DNA of 64,000 nt, from the NCBI GenBank assembly GCA_013399695.1, contig VXAU01003549.1, positions 1,275,048 through 1,339,047 on the forward strand, in the 5' to 3' direction. The stretch comes from Formicarius rufipectus. Its lineage: Eukaryota > Chordata > Aves > Passeriformes > Formicariidae. Under the pieces are notes generated by a model that was not told the DNA's origin, searched no databases, and was given only the letters and a program-made list of their open reading frames with translations. Position numbers and translations under genes: made by a program. Every line of letters begins with the position of its first letter. Within the stretch, counting starts at the first letter, position 1. This document shows, one piece after another, positions 50,724 to 62,730 of this stretch.

Positions 50724-53700
50724 GAAGGAATGAAATATAGCACATCTATCCTGAAGGAAGCAGTGATGCACAGCTGTTTTATTGCCTGCTACAGGTAAGA
50801 TATTTTTAGGGAATATATTCTGTCTTTTAATGAGCCCAGAGCAGAAGGCCCTGGATTTATCTCAGATGCCAGAATCATCTCACTCTTTCAGGTTCCTGTT
50901 ATCTTTATTTCCTTCTTTCTTTGTTTCTAGGCTGTGACTGTTTAAAGTGTCTCAGTCTCTTTTTTCAGCTCCTAAGCAGTTTTTATAGGTGCCTGTGTTG
51001 TCCCCAAGAAGTCCTTAATTTGCCATCTCCACTTCCTCTTATGGCTATTGGAAAGTCATGCTGTATTCTTGTTCTGCTTCATATCCAAAATGAGGAGAGT
51101 GAGACATTTCCCAGTAGAATAAATACTCTGCCATGACAGGTTGGTCCAAGGCTAAGCTCCCTATGTGATGGCAGGCAATTTCAAGAATACTTTGTACTTA
51201 TACACAAGGGTGCACACAGCTAAAAGGGAAGGCTGTACCATGCAACACACAACTCTTCCAAGGGCTCATTTCTGCAGTTGTATTTTAAGCCTGTGCTTAA
51301 AATGATGAGGTTTATGATATTTGCTTGTTTGTGTTTTCTCCTCTGTGTTAACGTATATTATCTCCTTAGCCACTAATTCTTGATATAAATGATGCTAAGC
51401 AGTAAAGTATGGTCCATTAACTTGATTTTTAAAAGTATCTAAAATTTACGCAGTGATTTAAATAATAATATAAATTATATTAAGTATGTGCAGCAGCAGA
51501 GGGTACGGCCTCCTAAACAGAATGAATTTCTCCTTGGAGAGCACTGATTAGTTCATTTTTCCTAATGAATCTTTCGTTATAGTCAGAAGTTCCTTTTTTT
51601 CCCCCTCACTGTCTCACTTATGAAGCATGCATATGTATATATGTATGTTCCATTTATATATTTGATAGCTAGATTAAGTAATATTGTACTTCATCTCCAG
51701 AAAGGGCACAGCACTTCTCAAGGAGGCAGCTGCATTTCTTTGGTGTGGGAAACTGAGGCCAAGACACTCTATCCACGGATCCTTGACCTGCTCAATCTAT
51801 GGGCCAGCCACTTCCAAGCATGTACCTCATGGTTATAACCGCCTCTGCAGAAAAGTGGATGGATACTACTGTTTCTTTAGGTGAAATTTACTGCTGAGGC
51901 CAATTAGAAAGTGTTCCCCCTTAAGACTGATGTAGCTAGCATTGCTCCCACCCTGCCAAAATCGTGCAGCAGAAGGTTTTGCACTGTCTTTTCCAGGGTG
52001 CAGCAATGCCCCCCTGCTTCAGTTCGCCCCTCACTCTGTGTGTTCACACTGTTCTCCGGGGCAGGGTGAAGAAGAGAGAAGTCCCCTCATTCCCACATGA
52101 GTTCTTTACATGCTCCTGGAAGACAGGGTGCCATCTGGCCTAATGAGCTTTGGAATAAACTGCCTTTAAGACAACTTTCCTTTACCTGTAGTGATGCTCG
52201 GTTGTTTACCAGCACCCTGGTCATTTAGGCTGTAGTTTAAGAGGCATCACAGTTGTTTTTTTTCCCCCAGAAATACCAATGTAGGTAGTTCTTTCCAATA
52301 AGTGGATATTAATTCATGCTGAATTACGGTGGGATTCCCAAGAAACTACATATGAATACTGAAAGAAATCATTATGATTAATGATATAATTTATATGTGC
52401 ACGTTGATGAAAGAATCACAATCTAGAGTAAATTAGTAGAGATTTATGTACTAATAATTTTGTTGTGCTCTAAGGTCCAGATAAAAACCAACTAAGTGAT
52501 GTGGTATTGACAGCCAGTTCATATTACCATATCTTAAAGGTATAGTATAACAGCACCACATAAACAATTTATAATGCATACTATCTTAATTGCACCTTTT
52601 TTTCCTCCATCTGTAATCTATATTTATGGCATTGATAGCAATAAGGTTTAATCGCTTTCACCTTCACATATGTGCCAAGGAGCCAATGTGGATGAGATGA
52701 CTGAAAATATTTAAACACTGACTGACTTTTAGGAGAGAAAAGTAAATGAATTGACTTAATGCTTCCATGCACTTCTGTGTAAAGGCCATGTGACTGCATG
52801 CAAGGAAGAGGAATTTCATGCCTTTCAGGACAGCTGGTGCAGCTCTCCCCAAATCCCACAATGCCCCAGGTCAGTGCCCAGGACAGCAGCACCCTACACA
52901 CCCCCTCGGCCACCCTCAGCACTGCAGACGGCAGCACCTTGCCAGCCATCACAAATGCACAGCACAGTCTTCATTATCTTAAATGCAGTCTTTATTGCTT
53001 ACTGCAGATAGAGCATGGCATCTGGGGAGAACCGAGGCCACAAAGTGATTTCCTGTTTAGTTTTCCACCCAGGAAAACACCAGCAGAAGCACCTCTCTTT
53101 CTGGCACTATTTGTTCAAGTGCTTATCACACAAGCTGAAGCACAACTGAAGCTGAGGGTGGTATGGGCCTCTTCAAAACTCTGTATGGCAGAGGCCATGT
53201 ACCAGAGTCACACAGCCACCTTCTAGGGTTTGAAACACCAGCTGATGGTAAACACATAAAGTGCATTACTTAATATTCTAAAGAGATGGCTGTGAATTGT
53301 TTTACATTAATCACTAAAGTAAATGTTTATAAAATGCATCTCTGTGTGATAACTAACTGATCTTACCTCTGAAATTTTTATGGAAAATAGAAAGCAGAAT
53401 GCAAGTGAAATTATCTATTCCAATTTATTTTTAAAAACAAGGATAAATTGCTGACCTAGCAAAATCTGCAATACTTTTTCCTGGGGTGATCTTAGTACTT
53501 AATCACACTTTTCAAATATTTTTTTTAAAGAACTTAGTCAAAATAGTCTTATAATTCTGTAATAAGCTTCTTTAACAATCTATAGCGACTCAGACAGAAT
53601 TCCTCCCCAAGGATTTTAGAGCTTAAATTGTTTGCAATTTCCAAGAAGAAAACATCCCCTGAGCTATGTGTCCAAGACTGTAGCGATGTGATCCAACAGC

Positions 53701-56700
53701 AGTACTACTACTGTACATTAAGAATTTAAACAAGATCCAGAATGTTTCCTTCTGTATCGTCCCTTATAAGTTCGGTATTTTAACTTTTTGCTGCTGGGGA
53801 CATACTTTTTTTCAGCACAAAACTGACTACTAGAGGCAACGTTTAAATTTAAACACGTTGGATATATTTGTTCATAACAAAGCCTGCTGGAGGAACTAAT
53901 TCTCTTCAACAGGGAACTCAATGTCAATTTGCAAAGGAGAAATTACTAATAACATTTCTAATGAAAACCAGACTATGTCTATGCATTTTACCTAGCTATT
54001 ACTTATGGAACCTGTAGCCACCACTAGACACTATGCAGAATACCTAACTAATTTTCAAAATCCTCACTTAAACCTTAATTCAAGGGAAAGACCTCTTGAT
54101 CTTACAAAAGGCATTATTGCCGGAGATTAAACTGCTTGATGCTATGTATTGTTCTAGCTGTAGTCAAGAGGGAATATTAATTGAGATGTTCCATGGATTA
54201 CAGTGAGTATTCCACAGTGGTTCACATGTTTCCTGGTGGTCTTTCCAACAAGAGTAGCACAAATGAGGGGAATAAGATGTATCATTTTGAACCTTAGTTG
54301 TTAAGCCATTGTTCTGTTGTGCACAAAAGGTAATGCTTGGTTGATTTGCTTTATTTCTGAGCTGTTCTGATTTTTTCCCTGTGCACCTAATCTCCGCCAC
54401 TTCCTCTGTGAGTCATCAGCAGCTGGACCCAGTAAAACCACAGGAACTAGCTCCTGGTAAAGAGCTCTAATGGTGCTATTACTCAAGTTCAATTCTCTTT
54501 AAGCCTAGTAAAGAAGCATCATGAGTCATATGGTACAGACAAGAGTTCTTTTGCATTTGCTTCTTTAGGAAAATCAAAACCCATGCCTTGCTTTTTCAGA
54601 GTGATTACAATGGGTGTCTCTTATACCTATCGCACTCTGCCTGTCCTTTGCAGCAAGGATGAAGTGTCATTTTCCTTTCAATTCCTCATTGTTTTTTCTT
54701 GCACTTAACAGTTGCATTGCCTATAACTTTAAATCCAGTTTTTAGAAATAAAGCAAAACAAAAATTCACTATCATTTAGCTCACTCCTTTCTGGTCGTTT
54801 TCATTGCACAAGAAGTGCAATGTGATTCACACCTCTGATTCAGCTGATTTGATTAGTTGTTGCTGCCATACACCTGCTGCTGTCACCACAGTAGCCTGTA
54901 TTTGTGGCATACGTTCCTGCTGACTGGCAGAACAGGTGGATATTGTGTAGTAGATTGAAAAGAAGGGTTCAAATGGTAATTGTTCGGCACCCCTGCTCAC
55001 ACAAACTCTGCAAAAGTTGGGTCTATAAAATGAGTCTCATGATTTGCCTTCATTAAATACATTGGTCAGGTATCTTATTTTAAACTAAAGCCAAATTTTT
55101 AACTACAGAAGCAAACAGCTTCCTCAGATGAACTTTGCAGTAAAATGGCTGGAAACTTTTTATAACCCTTGTTCATTTCTCATTCTCAGGCACTTCTATA
55201 TAAGACAATTTGAAGACTTCAGAGAGCCCTGGGGGATCTCTTTGACTCTTCGTAGGAGTTCCTTTCCTCTCCTTCAATTAAAACAAGTCATTCTTAACAT
55301 TTAAAAATGGTCCTTATTAAAAGAATGTCTCTGTTATTATCCTCTCAGACTAGCATTTTGCCTTCTGATGAAGTCTTGCATGCCGGTTGAAGGAGGTTTA
55401 CCTGAATTGTAGTGCAATGCTGCTCAGGGACAGATAGTCTGTGACAGTCTGTAACAGGGCAGCAGGAAAACAAATGTTCATTATTGTTCATATTATTGAA
55501 TGAACTATATGGCAGCTGACAAAGATCCTCTTGCAAAGTGGAGGGATACCTGTGACCACACAGGTCTTTGAATTAAACATGAAATGGAAAGACCCTGAAA
55601 TCCCACATGCTTCCCAAGTCAAAAGTATTTCAGTGAAAAAATGAGGGACTGTTACTGTTTAACTGGTAGGAAGAAGTGGAGGAATCAAACACAGAAAATA
55701 TGAAACCTCCCAAAGAGAAGTAAAAAGAAACTCAAATGTCTGAATTAGGGTGTTTGTTTATTAGCACAGTTGTATTTTAATGGACTAAGAGCTCCAATAC
55801 AGACACTCCTAAGCTGCAATCCACATACCACAAGTGGAACACAAGAGTCTGCACCCTGACAAGTGAGTCTGTGCAGAGCTGCAGGTTGAGGCTGCTGTCA
55901 CCACTGCTACTGCTGGTCCTACTTGGCAAGAAAATGTTTGAAAATCATAGTACTAAGGGATGAACAGTTTTCCCTTCCACTGAAGATAATTCTTAGGCAA
56001 GTAGTGTATCTCATCTAAGGCACACACGTTATTCTCCTGTTTGAACAAAAGCAAAGGTTTTGATGTTTTCATACAATAAATGCCATCTAAATACCAACTT
56101 ACCAGCAGCGCCAAGATTTAAAATTGATTACTTCTGCCTATTTCTCCAGCTAGCTATTAAATTTGTAGCAGATTATAAATTTTCTTTTTGGAAGAAAAAT
56201 TCAACAAATATTTGAAGACAATATTTCAAATATGCACATCTGAACTGCTGTGTTGTGGAAGAACTTATTCTTCTAAAAGCAGGAAAAAAGCATAATGAGA
56301 TAAAACTTCAGACAGACTTATTCTACATTTTGGAAGTTTCCACAAAGTTTTATGGCATCTATTTCAAATTAATATTTTATTAACCTACTTTCATGTGCTA
56401 TCTTTAGAATGATTAATTTGATACTTTACTTCAGGTTTTACCTTTTATCTATCTAGCACACATTAGTGTTTTGGAATCATGCTACTGATGATTTTTCAAC
56501 TCTCAGGTGCATAAGAGGATAGGATGGAACCAAAGAACTTTCAATTTTCATCCAGTTCTAACAGATGCATTTGATTTATAGTGGAAGCTGGTTTCATAGT
56601 CTTAAAAATGTTGAAAACAATTTGCAGCTGCTTGATTTTTTTATGCCATCATAAATATTCATGATGATTTTCCAATCTACAAATATGAGGCGACCTTAGA

Positions 56701-56840
56701 CCAAAAAAAAAAATCAGACTTGGGTGGTACAAAGTGTTAAGTCATTGCTTTTTCACCTTTTTAAGAACTACAGAGACAGCTGCAAGGTCAGAGCTCAACA
56801 TCACATATAGAGCTTCTGGAAAATGTATTGTCAGGTATTT

Positions 56841-56882
56841 AAAAAACAAACAAACAAAAAAAAAACAAACAAACAAAAAACA
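56841..56882. repeat. (CAAA)n / A-rich tract
   Basis: CAAACAAACAAAA units with A runs, the same type as at 26850-26932 and 59094-59210. Confidence 0.85.
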
Positions 56883-59093
56883 ATGAAAAGTCACTGCACT
56901 AAAGCTATGCCAGCAGAGAGTCTGATGACACAGTTTGGCATAAATACACTGGCCTAGCAAGAAGTCACTGCATTTGTAATCAATAGCTCTGAACATCACC
57001 TTTAATCACATTAGTATACATTTTTCAGCATGTCATAGCACAGTTTTCTGGCCACAAAAATGGAAAGGAATGGGAATGACTACTGGAAAGTGAGTGGAAG
57101 AATGAAAACAAAAATAAAAATAAAAGCAAAACTACCAAAGCTAGCTATTCTGTTTGCAAACCTATTAATGGTTCAGCAAATAAAACTGACACTAAAGCAT
57201 AAAAAAGATATTACATTGTATAGTATCTTATTACCTGATAGAATACTGTATTATCATATCTTTATGTAACTAGCAGGTACATTTTGCTCACCCTTCAGCA
57301 ATGTTCTGTCTGTTTCATTCCCCCCTTCAGATTTTTCTCCTTCAGTATTTTCACACAACATCTAAAACAGGTAAGTTTGTGCTTCAGGTGAAATTTTCAT
57401 GTTTTTAAGACAATTGTAGAATGTGTATGAGGACAGTAATTGCATCAGTACCATAAGCTAGTCAGATAAGCTGGGCATGGGAAAGTAGGGAGTCTTCATG
57501 AAAATGAAAAGAGGTAAGAAAAGACTTGAGAAAGTGAAATAATTCCACTCAGAAACATGCAGGACTTTTAAGGTGTTGATTCTCAGTGGTACAAATTGCT
57601 TAAAGTAATGCTGAATTACACCAGCTTGCCTTAAACACTTAGTTCATCTGACATATAATTTAAGCATGGCCTATGTGACTCAGATTTCTAATGATACAAC
57701 TCAGCAAGTAATGACTAAAATGACACATTAGTGACAAAACCCCAGGATTTGTCCCAAAATTCATAGAACAAATTTTATTCTAACACACTGCATCCATAAC
57801 ACATCTTTTTCCTGGGGTATTCACAAGGTTTAAATAAATTACAGGTGATATTTTCGTAAGTACACATATGATTTAGAAACACATACCCCATTTTTTAAAT
57901 GGAAGGAAAATGTTTAAAGTGTTTTCAAAGGGATTGAGGTGATGAAACACTATCAAAAGAGTCCTACTAGGCTCCTCTTACACTCAGTATCTGACTATGA
58001 ATGCTTAGATGTCCCTTTGAAGGTCAGTGAGAGCATCCAAGTTGTTTTCAGAACTGTGAATTAGACCCCTAAATAATATAAGTGATTTTGAAAATGAGAT
58101 CTAGCAAAATCCTGTAGACATGTTGGGTTTAGTAAGGCTATCAGAAAGACTCATCTGTAAGTCTTAACAGTTTTAGGAGCCCTAGACAAAATCCCATATT
58201 CTTCATGTATTAACATCAGAATATAAACTGAGTACAGTCCTGTAAACAGAAAGAACAACATAAATTGATCTGCTTTTTAATGTTTATTCCTAAATTATTA
58301 TGTTGCCTGAAAGAAAAGGTAAGAAAAATCTAAATAATGTCTAAATAATTCCTTCATAGCCAGCAATGTCAATGTCATATGATTGGCTCAAAACCAACCA
58401 GCACAGTGAAAACTGCACCAAACTAAAGCCATCACTACCTCCTCTGCCTCCAGGTATCAGAAAATTTGTATTGAGACTAATGACAAAACTTTCACTCCAA
58501 ATAAAGAGATGAAGAATAATCTACTATGAACTGAAACAAGTTTATATTTTGATATATTTCTGTATTTTTTCTGATGTGAAGTCTTTTAAGAGAAAACAGT
58601 GACAAATGCATAATATATCAAACTGATGATTCATCTTTATAGGATGCAATACTCTAATATGAAAGTCTAATTTTTTTTTTCTCTTTGTGGCTTTAAGACA
58701 ATTTGTCTTATGCCTATAAAGGCTGGAGAACTGGTGCAATAGATTTTTGGAAATATATTTCATAACTAAGTACATATTTTCTTAGTCAATTTTTTGACTG
58801 CGCATATGGAAACTTTTCATGGCAGTGAACACATCTTGTAGACAACAGAGAATGATCTAAAGAAAGCATTCATTGTTCATAGAAAAGTAAGGGTACACCT
58901 CTGCTTGATTTCCGTTAATTTAAGGAAATTAATATTTCCTGAAAATATTAATCAGGTCAGACATCCATCTGAGGGTGCGCTGGATGGATGGATTTCTTAG
59001 TGCTTCCTATATCAGACATGGGTACCTAAACCATACTTTTATGAAAGCTCCTTTTGGAGCTGGACAAACTGCCCAGAGGAAGATTTTATTTTA

Positions 59094-59245
59094 AAATTAA
59101 AAAACAAACAAACAAACAAACAAAACCAAAAACAAAAACAAAAAACCAAACACCAAAAAAACCCAAACAAACAAACAAAAACAAAAACAAAAACCAAACA
59201 AACAAACAAAAAAAAAAAAAAAAAAAAAAAAAAACACAAAAAAAC

Positions 59246-59314
<69 letters not shown>

Positions 59315-59326
59315 AAAAAAAAACAA
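59094..59326. repeat. (CAAA)n tract running into very long poly(A)
   Basis: About 115 bases of CAAA/CAAAAA units with scattered CC are followed by A(27) at 59208-59234, a short ACACAAAAAAACC interruption, and an unbroken A(67) at 59247-59313, then AC-interrupted A to 59326. Frames of 76 to 95 codons through it on both strands are Lys/Asn/Thr or Phe/Leu/Cys repeats and not genes. Exact length in the genome is doubtful because such runs are error-prone in sequencing. Confidence 0.95.
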
Positions 59327-62300
59327 GCCTGATTCTCAGCAAGTCACATTCTTTTTTACATTTCATAGACATGACATGTCATTAGGAAGTGGTGCTACTC
59401 TTGGTTACATTGGCATGTCATGTTACAGTACATTAAAAAACATGATGTGCTGACATAACCATGCATGACCATTATCCAAATGACACATTAAATCCTGGCA
59501 GTTCAGAAAGAGGCATTTAGATCTCAGTACACATATTTTGCATATATCATAATCTACGCATGCAAAGTGTAAAAGATTGGTAAAAAAACCACAAAGGAAA
59601 TAGTGCAATCATGAAGCAAAATCATACTTTATTCAGTGTTCATCCAAATTCACATCTCAGTACATGCAGAGTATTGAGCAGAGTCCCTAATTGATCATTT
59701 ATGCAAAACAAACCTCAAACAAATATAAATAATTATCTTTGAATACTAGAAGAAAACACAATTTTTATTACCTCCATAGGTGTTACAGTTGATCTTTATA
59801 TTTTATTCTTTCTTGACTTTTGGTGTGCATTAACATCTGGTACTCATCACGCTGTCCAGCATTTCAACAAAGATGATGTCACTGGTGCCAAATACTTTGA
59901 CAAACATGGCTACTGCATAAATCCAGAGAACTGAAAGACCAGACAAATTATGTTTACAATTAGAAACAAAATGAGTTGTTTGTACCATAAGTTTAAGTAC
60001 GTTTAACACTGACTTTCTTTCCAGAAGGAAGACATAGACTGAAAATTGCCAAAGCAAGCAATTCGTTTTTTCCCCCCACTCTTTGATAGTCTGGAGGAGC
60101 TTTTGATCTTCCAGTGTCTGTTACAACCTTGGGGAAGGTTAAGTTAACCCTTTGAACAAACATTCCTATCAGCATCCAATGCACTCAAAGTAACTTAATC
60201 ACTAGTTAAATTGAATTCAAACTGCTCTAGAGAACACGAACTGGCATAACTTAGCTTTGATGAAAAGGAAATGGAAAGGGCTGAATTTGATGCTGCCATG
60301 CACTACTGATTTTGACTTGGGAGACACCAGGCAGTGTGATTTTGTTGCACAGAAGTGTTGGAGCACAGTTAGCCAAGGTGTAATTTGTGTGTCAGTGGTG
60401 CAGAGACCTACGACAGTGACCTCTTGCAGTGCTGTTTGGAGGGCAGTGTAGGACAGGACAGCACCAGAGGACAACCCTGTGAATGTCTGTCCTTCTGCAC
60501 ACTGCTGAAGGAGCAAAGGCAGCAACTGCAGAAAGTGCTTTAAGTGCTTAAGCCTTCTCCAGACTTGCATTGGAGGAAAAATTTCTTTCTTACCCTTTTC
60601 TTCCTGTGCACCCATCTGAAAGCCAGCGGGCCCTTTCAAGAACTGTTTTGTTAAAGATATAATTCAAAAGGGAATTATTCAATTCAGTACTGACCACTCC
60701 CACCAGCAATTCATAAAGGCAGCACGACTTTACCAGTCTGACAGGGTAGGGATGCAGGAGACTTCAGGTTTATCAAGCAGAATAGCACTACAAGCTCTGC
60801 ATTTCTCTGCTGCCAGGGTGTACCTACCATTACAGGAGTTGTGATCAGTGGTTTCTCCAAAAAGAGTGTAAACAGAAGAGGATGATTAAAGGAGGCATAG
60901 AAGCACCAGTCCTTGCTATCAGGACTAAACCCGGCACTGCAGCAGTTCCAGGGGGTAATCATTGCATGGGAAATTTCTGTGACACACACACTAATTCACA
61001 TTATAGCCAGCTTAATCATGTAATCACCTAACAACGGTAAGCAATATGGGATGTATGTACCAAGGTATATTTACTACCAAAAAGAGAGACAATGAGGTTC
61101 ACTGAGACTTATCAATCTCTACTTAGAAAGTAAGACAATCAACAGAAAGATGTATTTCAGCTAACATACAAAAGCAAAGATGAAATTCTAGGTTATAAAT
61201 AAAATGGCAAATAACCACACAAATCACAACACAGACAAGGTGTCAGATAAGGATTTGAATCCTTTACTCACACTACTAATAAAGTTTGAATAGAATTATT
61301 TATTATACCAGACAAAGTACAAGGTCAAATATTAAGCTAAAGTATTATTAACTCATCTTTCAGCTGGCTCCAAAAACATTCATCTGCACTTGATATTGGT
61401 GAATACTTTCACACCAGCAACTATTACTTTCAGCCCTCAGGTATAACATCTTGCACCCAGAAGTAGCAGGAACACATTGGTATTTCTTCCCACACACAGG
61501 AATATTAGCCTTGATACAACTATAATCTCTTTATGCTTAACCCTGCCAGTATTTTCCTTTTGCTTGCTACCACATGACATCGTGTAAAATCTCTGTGATA
61601 AAACTGAAAGGGCAAGAAGCTTTTTAGAAAAGAATAATCTTACTGGACATGTAATGAATTAACTGAAACATGAAGATGGATATTTTCTGAAGGCTTCTTA
61701 CAGGCTCTAGACAAACACAGTGAGATAACAATGGAAAATTGTTTGGCTTACTAATTGTAACCAAATGTACACCATTCTATCAAAACATTCTCAGGAGGAT
61801 GTCAAAGACTTTTTAAAGTAAACATCTTGTGTCATCCTTTTACTGAAGTGGAACAAGGGTCTCCAATAAAAATCCTACATATCAAGGACCCTCAAAGAGG
61901 TTTATATATATATTACTGATCTTTGAAAATGCAGCTTGAGAGGTACATTAATAATTTCACACAGCTGGGCAATAAACATTCCTGCCAAAACAATTATGCA
62001 AAATTACATAAACCCTTTTTAAATATAATAAGTTTCAAGAGGACAAAGTATAGACTGAGTTACTTCACTTTTTTTTTTTTTAATAGCTCTGTTTTATGGA
62101 AAGCATTTTAGTGTGTAAAAAACTTTGTCCTTGTAAAATACTCCAAAGAGAAGCCAAAATTCAAACTAGTCTGTAATGCAGAATTTTTAAATACTAGAAA
62201 AGTTTAGCAATGAGAAATAAACAAACCTCAACCAAATAAAAAAGCCTTTCACAGCTGAAGCAATAGATACAACAGCAATGAACAGCTAAAGTCAAACATT

Positions 62301-62605
62301 TTCATCAAGGCACATTTAAAGCTTTAAATACAATACATGTCCAAGGGGAACTACCAAATAGTTAAAGCATTTGATCATTCTTAAAATGTGGATTACACTG
62401 TTAGATTCCTCTACTGAAAAGTGAAAATCAGGTAAAATCTCAGACTAAAGACTGTTAATTTCATTCTACAAAATAGTAAATTTTGCTTTAATTTCAACCA
62501 CAGAGAATAAGTATGAGATTAGAGAAGCATACGCTGCATAAGGGCTTCATAAGTGCTAAACATAGAGCTCCAGGGAATTTCAGCTGCAATAACTGTTGGC
62601 TGGGC
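59327..62605. other. Unannotated DNA
   Basis: No gene is recognised. A minus frame at 60217-60639 (140 codons) is open in a segment of higher GC than its surroundings (about 60280-60640) but shows no domain. The rest is AT-rich and free of interspersed repeats that I can identify. Confidence 0.5.
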
Positions 62606-62690
62606 AGCGGGCGTTGGCCGAGTGGCGTAGGCCCCCGGCCTGTGGAGCCGGCTCCTCCTCTGAGGACGCCGGTTCGAATCCTGGAGGAAC
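62606..62690 (+). other. Class II tRNA-like sequence (SINE head or tRNA pseudogene)
   Basis: An A box TGGCCGAGTGGC (62615-62626) and a perfect B box GGTTCGAATCC (62671-62681) lie 56 bases apart, as in tRNAs with a long variable arm (Ser, Leu). A cloverleaf can be drawn. The D stem GCC/GGC is 62617-62619 with 62630-62632. The anticodon stem CCGGC/GCCGG is 62635-62639 with 62647-62651, fully paired, around a 7-base loop CTGTGGA with T at position 33 and GTG at the anticodon. The variable arm TCCT/AGGA is 62653-62656 with 62663-62666. The T loop TTCGAAT is canonical, but its stem has only three of five pairs. No acceptor stem forms, two extra bases lie before the anticodon stem, and no TTTT terminator follows closely, so it is not a working tRNA gene. 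A GTG (His) anticodon on a Ser/Leu-type body is also abnormal. The best reading is the RNA polymerase III promoter head of a tRNA-derived SINE, or a diverged tRNA pseudogene. Confidence 0.6.
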
Positions 62691-62730
62691 TCACCGTCAC
62701 CATCCGAGCGTGCTCGGCCGTGGCAAATGA
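62606..62730. other. Isolated CpG-rich, GC-rich island
   Basis: About 125 bases hold about 14 CpGs in a region where most 100-base stretches have none or one. Both edges are sharp (GGCTGGGCAGC on the left, GGCCGTGGCAAATGAAC on the right). Past the tRNA-like head it contains CCGAGC-GT-GCTCGG, a perfect 6-bp inverted repeat at 62704-62717. Undecayed CpGs argue for recent insertion or lack of methylation. No clear target-site duplication is visible. Confidence 0.75.

Larger units (their letters stand above)
48971..59093. other. Unannotated DNA, mostly no features
   Basis: Contains one CR1 3' end (50461-50521), A runs at 50709-50723 and an A/C tract at 56841-56882. A plus frame at 52798-53226 (142 codons) lies in a locally GC-richer segment with C-rich CAGCACC motifs; it is unrecognised and lacks any domain. 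The segment near 51480-51580 may be constrained, but the evidence is thin. Confidence 0.5.

Noticed and set aside
59039..59372. Several frames of 76 to 95 codons, phenylalanine-rich or lysine-rich
   Set aside because: Translation of (CAAA)n and poly(A); not genes or membrane proteins.
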